A DNA stretch of 64,000 nucleotides from the NCBI GenBank assembly GCA_001600875.1, contig BCLD01000014.1, forward strand, positions 587,475 through 651,474. The letters run 5' to 3'. The notes under the pieces were generated by a model that saw nothing but the letters and a program-made list of their open reading frames with translations, was not told the origin of the DNA and searched no databases. The position numbers were made by a program, and so were the translations under genes. This document shows, in pieces, positions 14,501 to 27,778 of the stretch (positions are counted from its first letter, which is position 1; every line of letters begins with the position of its first letter). The stretch is from Solicoccozyma terricola (lineage: Eukaryota; Basidiomycota; Tremellomycetes; Filobasidiales; Piskurozymaceae).

Positions 14501-14646
14501 GGGGACGAGGCAGCAATGTCCTTCCGGGACTCTTATCTGCTAGTCGTGCAGCTGCTGGTACGACAGCTGAGCTAGGCAGGAAGATGAAAGCGACGAAGAT
14601 GGAGGAGGTCGAGTTGGGTAGGAAGAAGGGGAGTCTGATTGATTAG
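11554..14646 (+). CDS. SAC1: phosphoinositide phosphatase SAC1
   Basis: Twelve exons (11554-11588, 11656-11954, 12049-12446, 12526-12559, 12644-12969, 13053-13300, 13387-13652, 13727-13893, 13972-14061, 14133-14199, 14269-14342, 14416-14646) give 744 aa. The SAC domain shows the landmarks [31 protein letters not shown], and the CX5R(T) active site [10 protein letters not shown], with Cys488 and Arg494. Two membrane segments follow (about 622-641 and 648-666), then a short cytosolic tail, the normal topology for the ER/Golgi PI4P phosphatase. The first exon carries only 11 codons plus two bases. A Gly-rich insertion ([12 protein letters not shown]) lies between two conserved SAC blocks and helps explain the length above the roughly 620 residues usual in yeast. 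Confidence 0.95.
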
Positions 14647-15048
14647 ACGCCATAGGATTGGAGAGGGGATGGAGCGGGGTGTGATGTGAGGTGGTACGCA
14701 CATGGATGCTTGCGGGGTCTTGCTACGTAGTTTACAATAGAGAGTCTGGACGTAATTGGGTGTCGTGTCGTTGGGGGGCGATGAAACAAGATTTCATACA
14801 CCCTCGCGTCCGGAAAGGGAAAGGACCCATGTCGGAGTTTGAGCACAGAGCGACGGGAGGGACGTGGTGGCATCATGGTATCTACTTCCAGTCTACAACA
14901 TCATCCTACAACGCCAATATTCGTTGTCGATAGAGTGAGAGCATCCCTTCCCGGTCATAACACAGTCGCAGATCATTCGAATCAAGGGATCATCCGCTCC
15001 TTCCTAGACGTAGTAGTGAAACTGGTCGCGTCGTCGTTGCGTCTCATC
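14647..15048. other. intergenic, SAC1 3' end to REC8 start
   Basis: Contains the 3' flank of SAC1 and the upstream region of REC8. No additional gene or meiosis-type element could be identified by eye. Confidence 0.5.
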
Positions 15049-18000
15049 ATGTTCTACAGCGACGACTTCCGATTGACCAAGCAGGGAGGGTGAGTCGATG
15101 GTATTTGGTCGGTTCAGGAAATGGATAAGGTAACTAAATCAACCGGACGCATGATTGAAACAATTAGGATGGGAATTATCTGGTGAGTAGGATGATGCTT
15201 CGGTATGAAACGGAGATTCACCGAGATACCTCTCGACATTTCCTTCCTTTTGATCACCATCTCCACCATTCGTACAAATTTGGATACTCCGTGACAACTC
15301 ACTCACACCTCATGCGCTCACCCCACTTCCTTTCCCACACAACCTCTCTTACCCCCTCACCCACACAACCTCTCTTTCACAATAACCCAGGCTTGCGGCA
15401 ACTCTAGGTCCAAAAAGTCGTCGTGGTCCCACCAAACGTCAAATCTTAGCATGTGATGTATCAGAGACGTGTGACATGATCAAAGATCCGATAGAACCAA
15501 TGGCTTTAAGGACGACGGCAGGGTTATTGGTAGGGGTTGTTAGGTGAGACAGTCTCGTTGGAAAGGGGATATTGATTGAGGATGTGGCGGACTCGAAGGG
15601 CGGGTAGTCAGAATGGAACGTTAGACTATGCCGACGGATTCGAATGGCTGCTGGGTGAAGTCGAATGAAGATTTCATGGAAAATAGATTCCAATTCCTCA
15701 TTTCTCGATAGATCTGCATGTCCAGGAATAGGCATAACGTCAGGTCGTCGACCGGTCGTTTCTCACTGACTTTCACTCCATTCGGAATTTGTCTTCAGAG
15801 TTTACGATCATAAGATTGAAATGTTTCATAAGGTTCGTTGCTAGATTCTCTCTCCGGGAGTTTGAATACAAGTCAAGCTGAACTTGTCGATCTGGAGTAC
15901 AGGATGTTGAGCACTTTGAAACAACGGTTAGGAAAGCGTCTTTGGATTTCAATGTCAACACGGTGAATTTAGATCTAGCATCGGGTGGTAGAGCCAGGTT
16001 AGTTGAAAGGTTTTGAGGCAAGGCGATGGACAGACAGCCTGACGACACTTTACTACTAGAATCGATCAGATCACGATGACGACAGTTGATGGTTTAGGTG
16101 GACTCGATCTCGCTTTGGATGCTCATGTGAGTAGTGTGGCAAAAGCCTGTTTAGCGCGTCAAGAGGGTTGTCTCAAAGTCCGTCGATGGGTTCTCGTTTT
16201 AAGGATTGGCAAAACTTCCTTCAAGACTTGCACAGCGACAACGCTGCAGGTTCGCGAGAGCGTAGTGTGGAGATCGGAATGGATGGAAGTGAGTCTCGGA
16301 TCGAATATCACGAGTACTCATGGAGACTGACGGTTGCACGTTGAGAAGAGCACGAATTTCGCAACAAGCACGTCGCCGATGCAAAAGACATCAATCTTCC
16401 TGTACCTCGCGGTCGTATCAACTCGATGGGTGATTGGCGTACTTCCCCCTTTCATGATTACGAGAAGATGGATGTGGATGATCCGCAAGAAGGACAAGTG
16501 GAGGAAGAGTTTGATCTCGGTTTGGATATTGGTATGGACATGCCGATTAGGAGGGAAAAACAAACGAATGGAAGCTTGTTAGGTAGTCTCGGAAAGCAAG
16601 GAGGGGGATTCAGCTCGAGCGTTGGTGGATATGGAGGAATGGAGATTGAGGTTGAAGATATGGAGCCGCTCGACCTAGGATTGGATATTGGAATGGACTT
16701 TGATCAGTGAGCTCTATCGGAGTGATTCGTCGAGTTGAAATGACTGATATCAATGTACTAACCTCCATTTGGATATGAATAGGAACAACCGAGAAGCATC
16801 CATCACTGCATCGGAGCAAGCAAGGCAAGATCTAGAAGTAGGACAGGATGAAATCCGCCAGAGACAGGGTCAAGGTCTGAAGGTGAAGTTGGTGAGACGA
16901 CGCAGACCGTATGCCATTGCTGACATGACGATCGATCTTGTAACAGCGCAACTTGGATGCTCTGCTCCAAGAGGGATCCCACCATAGCTCTCTCTCCCCT
17001 TCCATTATGAACGAACTCAAGGAGAATGATAACTTGGATATCGATATGCCGCCACCGAATGGGAACAACGTTGACGAAGGAATTGCCGGTCTAGGTCAAG
17101 TTAAGAGAAGGAGAAAAGGTCTTGTGACGGACAAGGTGTGATGAAAGCGGGAATATCATACTCGCGGTCTCGAAGCTAATGCAATACGATAATCACTCAG
17201 AGAATCGAGCTGGACGACGCTACGATGCAATCACACAAGTCAGGGTACACAGCTTTGATGCAAAGGCTCACAATTGAACAGATTCACAAGGAGCAGCAGA
17301 CAAAATATAACAACAACGCCATTTCTGGGCTAAAAGCGCTACCTATGGACATAGCTTGTGAGTCGGTGCTGATCGTCTACCATAGAATGAGCTCTACTGA
17401 ATCTTCTGTTCACAGTCAAAGCTCCCGCGATGATCGCCTTCTGGGCTGAGGCCACCCACCGTGTTTACGGCAACAAGGGACAGCCTGAGGAGTATATCGC
17501 GAAGCTTGGCGGAAGGGAAGGAAGAATGGACGATCGACAGGAAGTGTTCAACGACTATGAAATGGAGTTTGGAAACGATGAAATGGAACAAGGCGGGGGA
17601 CGTGTGGTCAGTTCTCAACGGGTTGTGTTGGTGTAGCAACGCCAGACAGCAACGCTGATCTGGAATCTTCACAGCGCAACGAAGTTCGAGGTATGACTCA
17701 GGATGTGAGTTACGGGAGTTGACTGGGATTCAATGTTGATCTGACATCCTCATACCCTCAGCTGAACGACGTCGAATATGGCAGGAGAGCGAGTGGCGGC
17801 GGCGGCAGCCAGAAGAGCCAGATGTATCCAGTAGGTAGATTCGCCACTCGGGGCGGTTCACGATGTTGACATATCCGAACTTCTCCAGTGGGACAGAGTC
17901 GATCTCATCGCACCGAGTGAGGTTGGTGAAGGTATGCGAATATTTCGCTTGTGAACATGCTTCACGCCGTTGACTCTTGCTAGTAGGCGGCTTCGCGGAT

Positions 18001-18916
18001 GGAGGCTTTGCTTCAAGCAATGGTGGTACTGGCGCTCGCTTTAGCATTGGAACACCACAGGAAGTCAAGTGAGCGGTAGATGTATGACTGCGCTGCGCTT
18101 GAATGTAACCTCACTGAAACTCTGTGTCAGACTCCGAAACCGTCGCGCTAGATCAAACTCTCTCCTACTCTCCAACCAAGGATCCGCTCTCCGTGCTGGT
18201 TCCACCGTCCCCGCGGATCTGGGTGCTCAGCTTGATGATCAGAACTATGAAAGTGAGGATTTTTTTTTTGAATTGGGGTGTGCCTGAGAGTAAACGCTAA
18301 GATCTTTACCCCGATAGTGCCTGTCGATGAGATCATGGCAGACTTTGAAGGCACTGGATACGGCACGGGTGGCGTCGGTGGCAAAGCAGGCTGGATGGAC
18401 AGCCAAGAAATGCTCGTCAACTTGGATACGGAAACGCAAAAGTTCTTGACGTGAGTTTGGGGGTTCACCAAAACCATCCATGACTCTCAATCCCCCACAA
18501 AAAGTTGTCTGATTTGTCATTCGTGTTGTTGTCCCGTCGACGAATCAAGGTATATCAAGAACAAGCCGGCGGGAGACCCTTTCATTGCGGATGACGATTT
18601 GCTATTTGATGATATCGCACCGGTCGAATCGTCCCAAGGGAATGTAGCTGCTCAAGCTTTTGTGAGTGGATTGATCATTAACACCGAATTCATACATTTG
18701 AAGTAACTGAACGTCGTGTCTCATCCAGTATCATTGCTTGTGTAAGTTGGAGATTCAGGACGGCGACCTCTACTGCACACCTCTCCCTTTTTTCCGGTTT
18801 GGGTATTGACATCCGTCTTTTATCATCACACAGCCCTCGCTACGAAAGACATCATCAAATTGACTCAAGACGAACATTACAGCACGATCAGAGTCAAGTT
18901 CAAGATGAACATCTAA
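15049..18916 (+). CDS. REC8: meiotic cohesin kleisin REC8
   Basis: Twenty-one exons give 727 aa: 15049-15089, 15168-15182, 15391-15543, 15799-15832, 15903-15997, 16060-16126, 16204-16288, 16346-16706, 16783-16891, 16947-17135, 17201-17357, 17416-17606, 17675-17704, 17762-17830, 17889-17931, 17987-18068, 18131-18252, 18318-18450, 18550-18661, 18729-18741, 18834-18916. The N-terminus MFYSDDFRLTKQGGMGIIW followed by LAATLGPKS is the kleisin Smc3-binding domain, and the GGMGIIWLAATLG form is closer to Rec8 than to Rad21. The C-terminal winged helix ends with YHCLSLATKDIIKLTQ. The nine-residue motif DLGLDIGMD occurs twice (about 220 and 273), as in other fungal kleisins. The role is sister-chromatid cohesion in meiosis. 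Two exons are only 15 and 13 nt, and intron 3 (15544-15798) is unusually long at 255 nt. All 20 junctions keep frame. Confidence 0.9.
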
Positions 18917-19248
18917 GAAAGAACCCCGGATTCGTTCCCAACCAAGTCAAATGAACGAAGTAGAGCGAAACAACTTGTTAAACCCCGGCAGATGGTAGCC
19001 CCGGCAGGTGGTAGAATCGAGGGAGGCGGCGTTGATCGTAGAGAGCGGTAATTTTTTTCTCCTCAAGTTTTATTGTCCAATGGTTTTCAAAACACAAGTT
19101 GTATTAACCCACCGAATGAGTGTGAGGTTTGAAGCGATGTCGCTCTCAGGTATCTTATCATACCAAATTGTTTCATCACACATGGGGACGTCCACAACTC
19201 GTACCACACAAACACACACACGCGCGCGCGCGCGCAAACGACACCATA
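18917..19248. other. convergent 3' intergenic, REC8 and LRP1
   Basis: Both flanking genes end here. The stretch holds a 26 nt alternating CA/CG tract at about 19211-19236 and no coding region. Confidence 0.6.
19211..19236. repeat. (CA)n(CG)n alternating tract
   Basis: About five CA units run directly into about eight CG units, giving an unbroken alternating purine-pyrimidine run 12 bp from the LRP1 stop codon. Such sequence has Z-DNA-forming potential. Confidence 0.85.
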
Positions 19249-20691
<1,443 letters not shown>

Positions 20692-20733
20692 GGTGGTGGG
20701 TGGTGGTGGTGGGGGGGCGTGGTGGTGGGTGGT

Positions 20734-20763
20734 GGATGGATGGATGGATGGATGGATGGATGG
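20734..20763. repeat. (ATGG)7 microsatellite
   Basis: Tandem GGAT/ATGG tetranucleotide, 43 bp upstream of the LRP1 start codon in its 5' leader or promoter. Confidence 0.9.
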
Positions 20764-21506
20764 GTGATATGGCCGGGATAATAATTTCCGCACGGTACAC
20801 CGCGGATGCTCCCCCCTCCCTTCGTGGTGACTAACCCCTCTCCCCTCCCTTCCCCTCCCCCCCGGTCACCTGTCACGCCATTCCTCGTACGATAGGAGTG
20901 AGGGAAGGACGGTGGCGGGTGGCGGGTGGCGTACTGATCAACTAGGATCGATCAGCATCGGTGATCCCAAATCATCCTCCTCCAACCGTATGTCCCCCTT
21001 CCCTCCCCTCCCCCGCCACTCGCTGTTCAAAGGAGGAGCATGAAAGATCCTCGACAACGTTTTCTCTCTTTCTCCTATTCACTCACATTTTTTAATGTTG
21101 AATTGGGTAATTAGTGCCTCGCTTCCATCGCTTCCATTGTCGGTTCCTTTCCTTTGCCGAGCATACTCTCGGTTCCAACGGTACGATTGATTTTTATTTT
21201 ATATGTTATTTGGTATTCTGTGGGTATGATTCGCACTTTTTCGTCGATGTGGGGCCAATATGTCGTATTGGTGAAAAGGGAGGTGGGCGTGGAGCCGAGG
21301 ACGGACAGCCAACACCCTTTCCTCTTCGTTATTCGATCAGTGGATCATAGGAACCTTTGGAGGAGGGCGGGTATATATAAAACACCCTTCTACCCAAATC
21401 CTTCTCCAACCTGTTTTCCCCATAACCTAGCTCTTCGTTCCGTTCTCCGTTCTTGTCATCGTCTACTCCACATCTTTCTCCCACCTTCATGAACGTGTGA
21501 ACCCAG

Positions 21507-21539
21507 CACACCACACCACACCACACCACACCACACCAC
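21507..21539. repeat. (CACAC)n pentanucleotide repeat
   Basis: About six tandem CACAC units in intergenic DNA. Confidence 0.9.
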
Positions 21540-22184
21540 CAACCCTCGAATAACAAAGGTGGGAAACAAAAGAAAAGCAGTGAGTAGTACGATACGATAC
21601 GATACACCCGGGGGGGAGGGGGGTGTTTGGAACAAAGAAAGAACGAGAAAACGAGAGAAAACACGAGGCTTGTCGTTCCTCCGTTTGAGAGTGGGCATGG
21701 AAGGATGGTTTGGTGGTTCGGCTTTATTGGGATTTAAATAAATCGATCGGCGGTTGGGTTTTGGGCCAAAGACGGAACGGGTTGGGTTCTAGTTCCTGTT
21801 TTTTTTTTTTATAACTTGGGTTATTGTTATGGCATCTGATCAGTGTGAAGATGTGTACGGGGGGTGGTATCACGATATCTGATTATTATTTCTTCTTTCC
21901 TTCTTAATCTCAATTGTTCTCAAGACTCTCAGTCACGATATAAGCACTACTCTCCATCTCGGATCGGATACTTTGAATAATCCAAACGAAGGAAGAAAGG
22001 AAAGAAACCGACATCTCTTTCGCTCCGTCTCTCTCTCATCTCAAGTACCCCTTCATCCAATCTCCACTCCATCTCCCTCCACACACACACACACTCCCTC
22101 CAACACATCCAACTTCCAAAATTGCACTCGTTCCACCACCACCACCGCCGCCCCCGGCCCCTTCCGCCGGTTGGAGAAACGGGA

Positions 22185-23361
22185 ATGAGGATAAAGGTTG
22201 CTAGTGATATTTCTGATGAGATATTGTCATTTATACCTGAACTTGATGATGATACGACGACGACAACAACAACGACGACGAGGACGGCGAGGACGACGAT
22301 GACGACCACACCATCTACATTTCATATTCAAACACCGTATTGTTTCTCATCAAGTGAGTGTCTTTTTTTTTTTGATTCACCCGTTCTTCACATTTCCTTC
22401 AATCCCCATTTCACTTAAATCTCTCACTTCTCCTCACCGCTTAACAGCTCCATCATCTCATCCAACTCTTCTCCCCGTCAATCGACAAAACCGAATGGAT
22501 AAAACCATACGGAACTTTCAAAATCGGGAGAGAATGGTTGAGAATCAAGAAATAAGGAAGGTATTGGATGATTCTTTGGTTTGGGCTAGAGATATAATGG
22601 ACCTCGTGGTTGCTGGTGGGAGGGAGGGTGGGGTTGCTTTGTGAGTGCACGTAGGGGAAATGTTGTGTTGGGATTTCTTTGCTTATTGGGGGGCTTTTTT
22701 CGAGGGAGGTAGTAATGAGTGGGCGATGTATTTTGAGCGAGTGGTATGCCGGGTTGTTGATTATGCAGTGAGTGATGATGGGTTTTTCTTTTGGGTTTTG
22801 GGTTTCGATTGGGTAAACGATACTGATGAAGTGAGTGGGATTTATAGACGATGAATGAGTTGGAAAAAGAGACTGGAAACGTCGCTCTGAGAGGTTAATT
22901 TCTTTTCTCCCTTCCTTTACAACGTTCTAATACTGATTGGAATTCGATCCCTCATGCTTTTTTTCGCGAATTTAGTATGCATTGAATTACTCCAACTCGA
23001 ACTCCCGTACATATCAGTATTCAACATGTGTCATCGGATTCGAACCTTGTTGGATCCAGATAGCTTCTACGAGGATGTAAGTGTGCAATACCAGAAGGCT
23101 TTGATGATTGAGAACGGAAGGTCGATATTTTCCTGATGGGTTTTGTTATTTCTTTTCTTTTTCCAGTTCGCAGAGGATGAAATAGATGAGGATCTTGGAG
23201 AATGTCTTGAAGTGAGTCATGGTAGCTTAATGTAGTGAGGAAATGGGGGATGTTGATTGTTGTGTCGTTTCCAACGGTGTCTCAAGGTATTTGAACGTCG
23301 AGAATCTGTGTTTGATGGGAGTGAAATCGACGATGATTGTATTTTTCAATTTGATAATTGA
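22185..23361 (+). CDS. hypothetical helical protein
   Basis: Best model has six exons (22185-22353, 22448-22640, 22713-22771, 22976-23076, 23167-23211, 23287-23361), 213 aa. The N-terminus (MRIKVASDISDEILSFIPEL) is followed by a Thr run, then helical blocks (NRERMVENQEIRKVLDDSLV, FNEWAMYFERVVCRVVDYAV, CIELLQLELPYISVFNMCHR) and an acidic C-terminus (EDFAEDEIDEDLGECLE). No domain is recognised. Exons 1, 2, 4, 5 and 6 have strong splice sites; the third exon was chosen because it alone joins both neighbours in frame. An upstream in-frame ATG at 22122 would add 21 mostly His/Arg/Pro residues and is less likely. Confidence 0.5.
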
Positions 23362-23929
23362 ACCGAGGTGAGTTTTTGACCCCCCCTCCTTGTCTTTGGT
23401 TTGATGTGCGAATGGGATGGAAAATCTGATCACTTGACGTCTTTGTACAGCATGCCAAAGAAACGACCACGACCCGAATTGATCTCGGCTTATGACCCCC
23501 CCCCCCCCCCCGGCTCTCCCTAATTTTCCGCAGTTGTGCTTGATCCTTATTATTTACGACGTACCCACCATGTTCCGACGATCCGACCTGTCTCGATGTT
23601 TCTTCGTAGTGATACGCACCCGTTTCCAATGGTATAATAACACCACGAGGTGGGCCCCAATGTATGTACATACGTTTATGATGAGATGGGACAGGAGTTC
23701 GCCACCGATGAGGGATACAAATATCACGTGACTGAATGCCGCCAGCTGGACATGGTCGCGTAGAAGCATGCCCATCCCATCCCATCCCATCCATCCGTCC
23801 GTCTTCCCATTCATTCCCATCCATCCACCCACCCACAAGGAAGGCATACACCATCCTCCCACACCGTTCACCAGACCACTAGCTCGGACTCGGTGCACTT
23901 CCTCGCCCCCAGTCGCGCATCCTCATACG
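23362..23929. other. intergenic with C16 and CCCAT repeats
   Basis: Downstream of the hypothetical gene and upstream of SEC21. C16 lies at 23496-23511 and imperfect CCCAT/CCAT units at about 23768-23830. A 190-codon open frame on the opposite strand crosses these repeats and is not considered a gene. Confidence 0.6.
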
Positions 23930-26900
23930 ATGTCGTTCAAGAAGGATGAGGAGGCAGACGGTATGGGTGCGTCATCCCGCCATACACCCCCACTCCAAAG
24001 CACAAACCCCAACGCTGACTACTCCTACCTCTCAGCGTTCTACCACGATAAATCCACAGTCATCCTCGAAGCAAGAGCGTTCAATGAATCTCCTATCTCA
24101 CCGAGGAAATGTAGAGCACTCTTGACAAGGATTGTGTTTTTGTTGTATGTTGGAGAAACATTTACAACGCAGGAAGCGACGACTTTGTTTTTTGGAGTCA
24201 CCAAGTTGTTCCAGCACAAGGATGTGAGTGTTCTCCTCGCACGACTCGATGACGGTCGTCGATCAGATGTAGTGAGGACTGATACTGATATTCAACGATA
24301 TCCTCCGTGATCGTAGAGCGCTCTCCGTCAGATGGTCTACCTCGTCATCAAGGAGCTATCCACAGTCGCAGAGGACGTCATCATGGTCACTTCGTCAATC
24401 ATGAAGGATATGCAACCCAACTTAGAGGTCGTATATCGACCGAATGCAATTCGAGCTTTGGCTAGGATCATTGACGTGAGTACCACGTCGGCGGAAAACA
24501 AAAATGAGCAAACGTCTGCGATTGAACGCTAATCTGTCGAATTTACTCTTTTGTTCACATCAGGCCCAATCCGTTCAATCCGTCGAACGATTTTTCAAAA
24601 CCGCCATTGTAGATCGAAACCCATCCATCTCCTCTGCCGCTCTCGTATCAGCATACCACCTTCATCCAATCGCCAAAGATGCAATCCGTCGATGGGCAAA
24701 TGAGACACAAGAAGCTGTCAATGCCAAAGCCGTCTCCGGTGGTGCAGGTTTCTCAGGTGCAGGTTACTTTGGTGGTTCCGGTACTCAAGGTGGATTCCAA
24801 GCTATTCCATCGACTAGTTATATCATGCAGTACCATGCGTTGGGTTTGCTTTACCTTATCAGGGAGAAAGATAGGATGGCTGTTACCAAGATGATTCAGC
24901 AGTTTGGTGGGAGTGGGAAAGGTGGTAGTTCTGGGGTGCTTAAAAATCCATTGGCGATCTGTATGCTTATCCGGTATGCTAGCAAGGTGATGGAGGAGGA
25001 TCCAAAGTGAGTTTACCTTCCCAGGCGTAGTAATATCGGAATGTGCTGATAGGATTGGCGGGTTTTGCTTGGATAAGTGTTCATAAGCAGATGTATGACT
25101 TTTTGGACGGTCTGTTGAGGCATAAATCGGATATGGTCAACATCGAAGCTGCACGAGCGATCTGCGATATGCGAGGTGTTAGCCTTTCAGAGCTTTTCCG
25201 ACCTGTTGCAGGTGAGTTCTCTTCTGATGTCCTGTTGATCCCGTTTTCGCGCGTTGAAAAGCGATATCACGAAACCCATTACAGTTCTACAACTGTTCCT
25301 TTCGTCGCCAAAGCCGGTTCTCAAATTCGCCGCCATCAAGACTCTTAACAAGCTTGCCATGTCTCAACCGGGTGCCGTCGCTGGCTGCAACATGGACATT
25401 GAGAATCTGATTACCGATGCGAACAGGAGTGTCGCTACTTATGCCATCACAACGTTACTCAAGGTGAGAAGACGCCACATGGAGTGTTGCTCGCTTCCTA
25501 TACTGACTGCCATTTCATCCCAAAAGACTGGTAACGAAGCGTCCGTCGATCGACTAATGAAACAGATATCAGGATTCATGGCGGATATCACGGATGAATT
25601 CAAGGTCATCGTCGTCGATGCCATCCGATCACTTTGTCTAAAGTTCCCAGCAAAGCAAGCGGTCATGTTGTCGTTCTTGTCAGGTGTACTGCGTGATGAG
25701 GGTGGTTACGACTTTAAGCGAGCTGTTATCGAAGCGATTTTCGATATGATCAAGTTCATTGCGGATTGCAAGGAAGCTGGTGAGTTGGGGTAGTGAGATA
25801 CCGAGTTGAGCTCGTAACTAATTGCACGGGAATTTTCCAGCCCTCGCCCATCTCTGCGAATTCATCGAGGACTGCGAATTCACAAAACTCTCTGTTCGCA
25901 TCTTGCACTTGCTCGGTATCGAGGGTCCCAAGACCAAGCAGCCGACCAAATTCATCCGATACATTTACAACCGAGTCGTATTGGAGAACGCCGTCGTCCG
26001 CGCTGCTGCCGTCTCCAGTCTCGCCAAGTTCGGTGTGTCTGTTGGAGATCCAGCTGTCGCCAAGAGCGTCAATGTTCTGTTGAGGCGGTGAGTTACCCGA
26101 TCTTTCACAATATCGACTTCGGGAGTTCAAGTTATTTCTTTTCGCAGATGCTTGGACGACGTTGATGATGAAGTTCGCGACCGAGCTGCGATGTACCTGA
26201 AGGTCATCAATGAGCAAGCACTCGCTGACACCTACATCCGCGAGGGTTAGTCGCTCCCGTCCGTATGTTTTGACAAGCAATTGACGGTCTCTTCCTATGC
26301 AGAGGCTACATTCTCCATTGCTGCACTCGAGTCCGAACTCTCTGCATACGTCAAGGATGCCTCCAAGCAGTCAGTCGCTTTCGACACCTCCTCGATCCCA
26401 AAGATCAGCAGGGAGCAGGCCGCTGCCGAGACCGCACGTAAGTATCCATGTGACTTCAGCCAGTCGTCAGAATCTGATTCCCTGTCCTTGCAAACACAGG
26501 ACCGGCACCATCCGATTTCTCAGCACCACCTTCAGCAAAACCATCGCTCGAGGCGGCGCCGGAACCAAGCGCTTCAGCTACCCAGTCCATCTACGCTTCG
26601 CAGCTCAAGAGCGTACCGGAACTCGAAAGCTATGGTCCCGTGCTCCGCAGCACCGCAAAGCCAGTGCCTCTTACCGAGAGCGAGACCGAGTATGTGGTCT
26701 CGGCTGTCAAGCACGTCTTCAAGGACCACATTGTTTTCCAGGTGAGCCCGTATGTCTCATTTCCCTAACAGCGCAGACATTCACCTCTCTATTTGCATCC
26801 AGTTCAACATCAACAATACTCTGCCAGATACTGTTTTGGAACAGGTCTCCGTCATCATGACCCCGTCTCCAGACTCGGGCCTCACGGAGGACTTCATCAT

Positions 26901-27580
26901 ACCTCACCCGTCTCTTACGTCTGCCGCATCACCAGGTGTCGTCTACGTCTCCTTTACCCGAGACGATCCTACGGAGTTCGCCGTCGGCACCTTCTCATGC
27001 ACTCTCAAGTTCGTCAGCAAGGAGGTCGACCCAACAAATGGTCAGCCAGAAGAAGAGGGTTACGATGATGAGTATCAGGTGGAGGAGCTAGATCTTGGTG
27101 CCGGCGATGTGAGTGACCGGTGAATAAAGGGAATGTCAATTGGATGTTGGCTAACAGCTCGCCCCTTGCGTCACCCAGTATATTGTACCGACCTACGTCA
27201 CATTCAGCACCGAGTGGGAACGTCTCAAGGGCGCTGCCACTCAGACTGAGACTTTTGCTCTCAGCTCGTCAGACAACCTGAAGGGTAAGTCCGACGTTTT
27301 CTTTTCCGATCTACAAATTGTTCTGACTAGGTTTCCTTTCCCCTCAGCTGCATGCGATTCGCTCATCGAAGTGCTCAACATGGAAGCGCTCGGCGGCAGC
27401 GAACAACCAACCTCGTCCTCGGTACACACTCTCAATCTATCCGGCATGGTCTCTGGTGGCGGTGGCAAAGTACTGTGTCGCTGCCGAATGACCTACCAAT
27501 CCGGCGCGGGCGTCACATTGGAGCTTGGTGTGCGCGCAGAACAAGAGTCTGCGTGTCGCTTGGTTATCGGTGCCATCTAG
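23930..27580 (+). CDS. SEC21: coatomer subunit gamma
   Basis: Fourteen exons (23930-23960, 24036-24223, 24317-24475, 24564-25006, 25078-25211, 25285-25463, 25527-25779, 25841-26087, 26148-26245, 26303-26437, 26500-26741, 26803-27108, 27179-27284, 27348-27580) give 917 aa, close to yeast Sec21. The N-terminal adaptin-like solenoid starts [16 protein letters not shown] and includes [35 protein letters not shown] and the Gly-rich loop [13 protein letters not shown] before [19 protein letters not shown] Pro/Ala-rich hinge follows (exon 11), then the gamma-COP appendage in the last four exons. It is the F-COP trunk subunit of COPI vesicles for Golgi-to-ER and intra-Golgi retrograde transport. All junctions keep frame. 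Confidence 0.96.
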
Positions 27581-27778
27581 AGCGGGTACGGTAGAGCGGG
27601 CGATGGAAGGTAGATCGCATGTTGTACAAACGTGCCTGACGATAAATATGGCTTTGCTTTACGGGAAATGTTGGCCAGTTGGAGATTTATTACCACCTGT
27701 CATCGCAGCATATCTAGCCAGTACCTTTTCGTGGGTTACAACTCTTGATCGACAGTAATATCGTCCTTCTACCTCTTC

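Larger units (their letters stand above)
20692..22184. other. intergenic between divergent LRP1 and a hypothetical gene
   Basis: 1.5 kb holding upstream regions of both genes. It contains a seven-unit ATGG repeat at 20734-20763, a CACAC repeat at about 21507-21539 and many purine/pyrimidine-rich blocks. No ORF with intron structure or domain was supported. Confidence 0.5.

Noticed and set aside
21114..21741. Several plus and minus frames in the LRP1 upstream region
   Set aside because: No intron-linked structure, ATG context or domain; the region is repeat- and pyrimidine-rich.
23282..23854. 190-codon minus-strand frame
   Set aside because: Crosses C16 and CCCAT repeats and the last exon of a plus-strand gene; low complexity.
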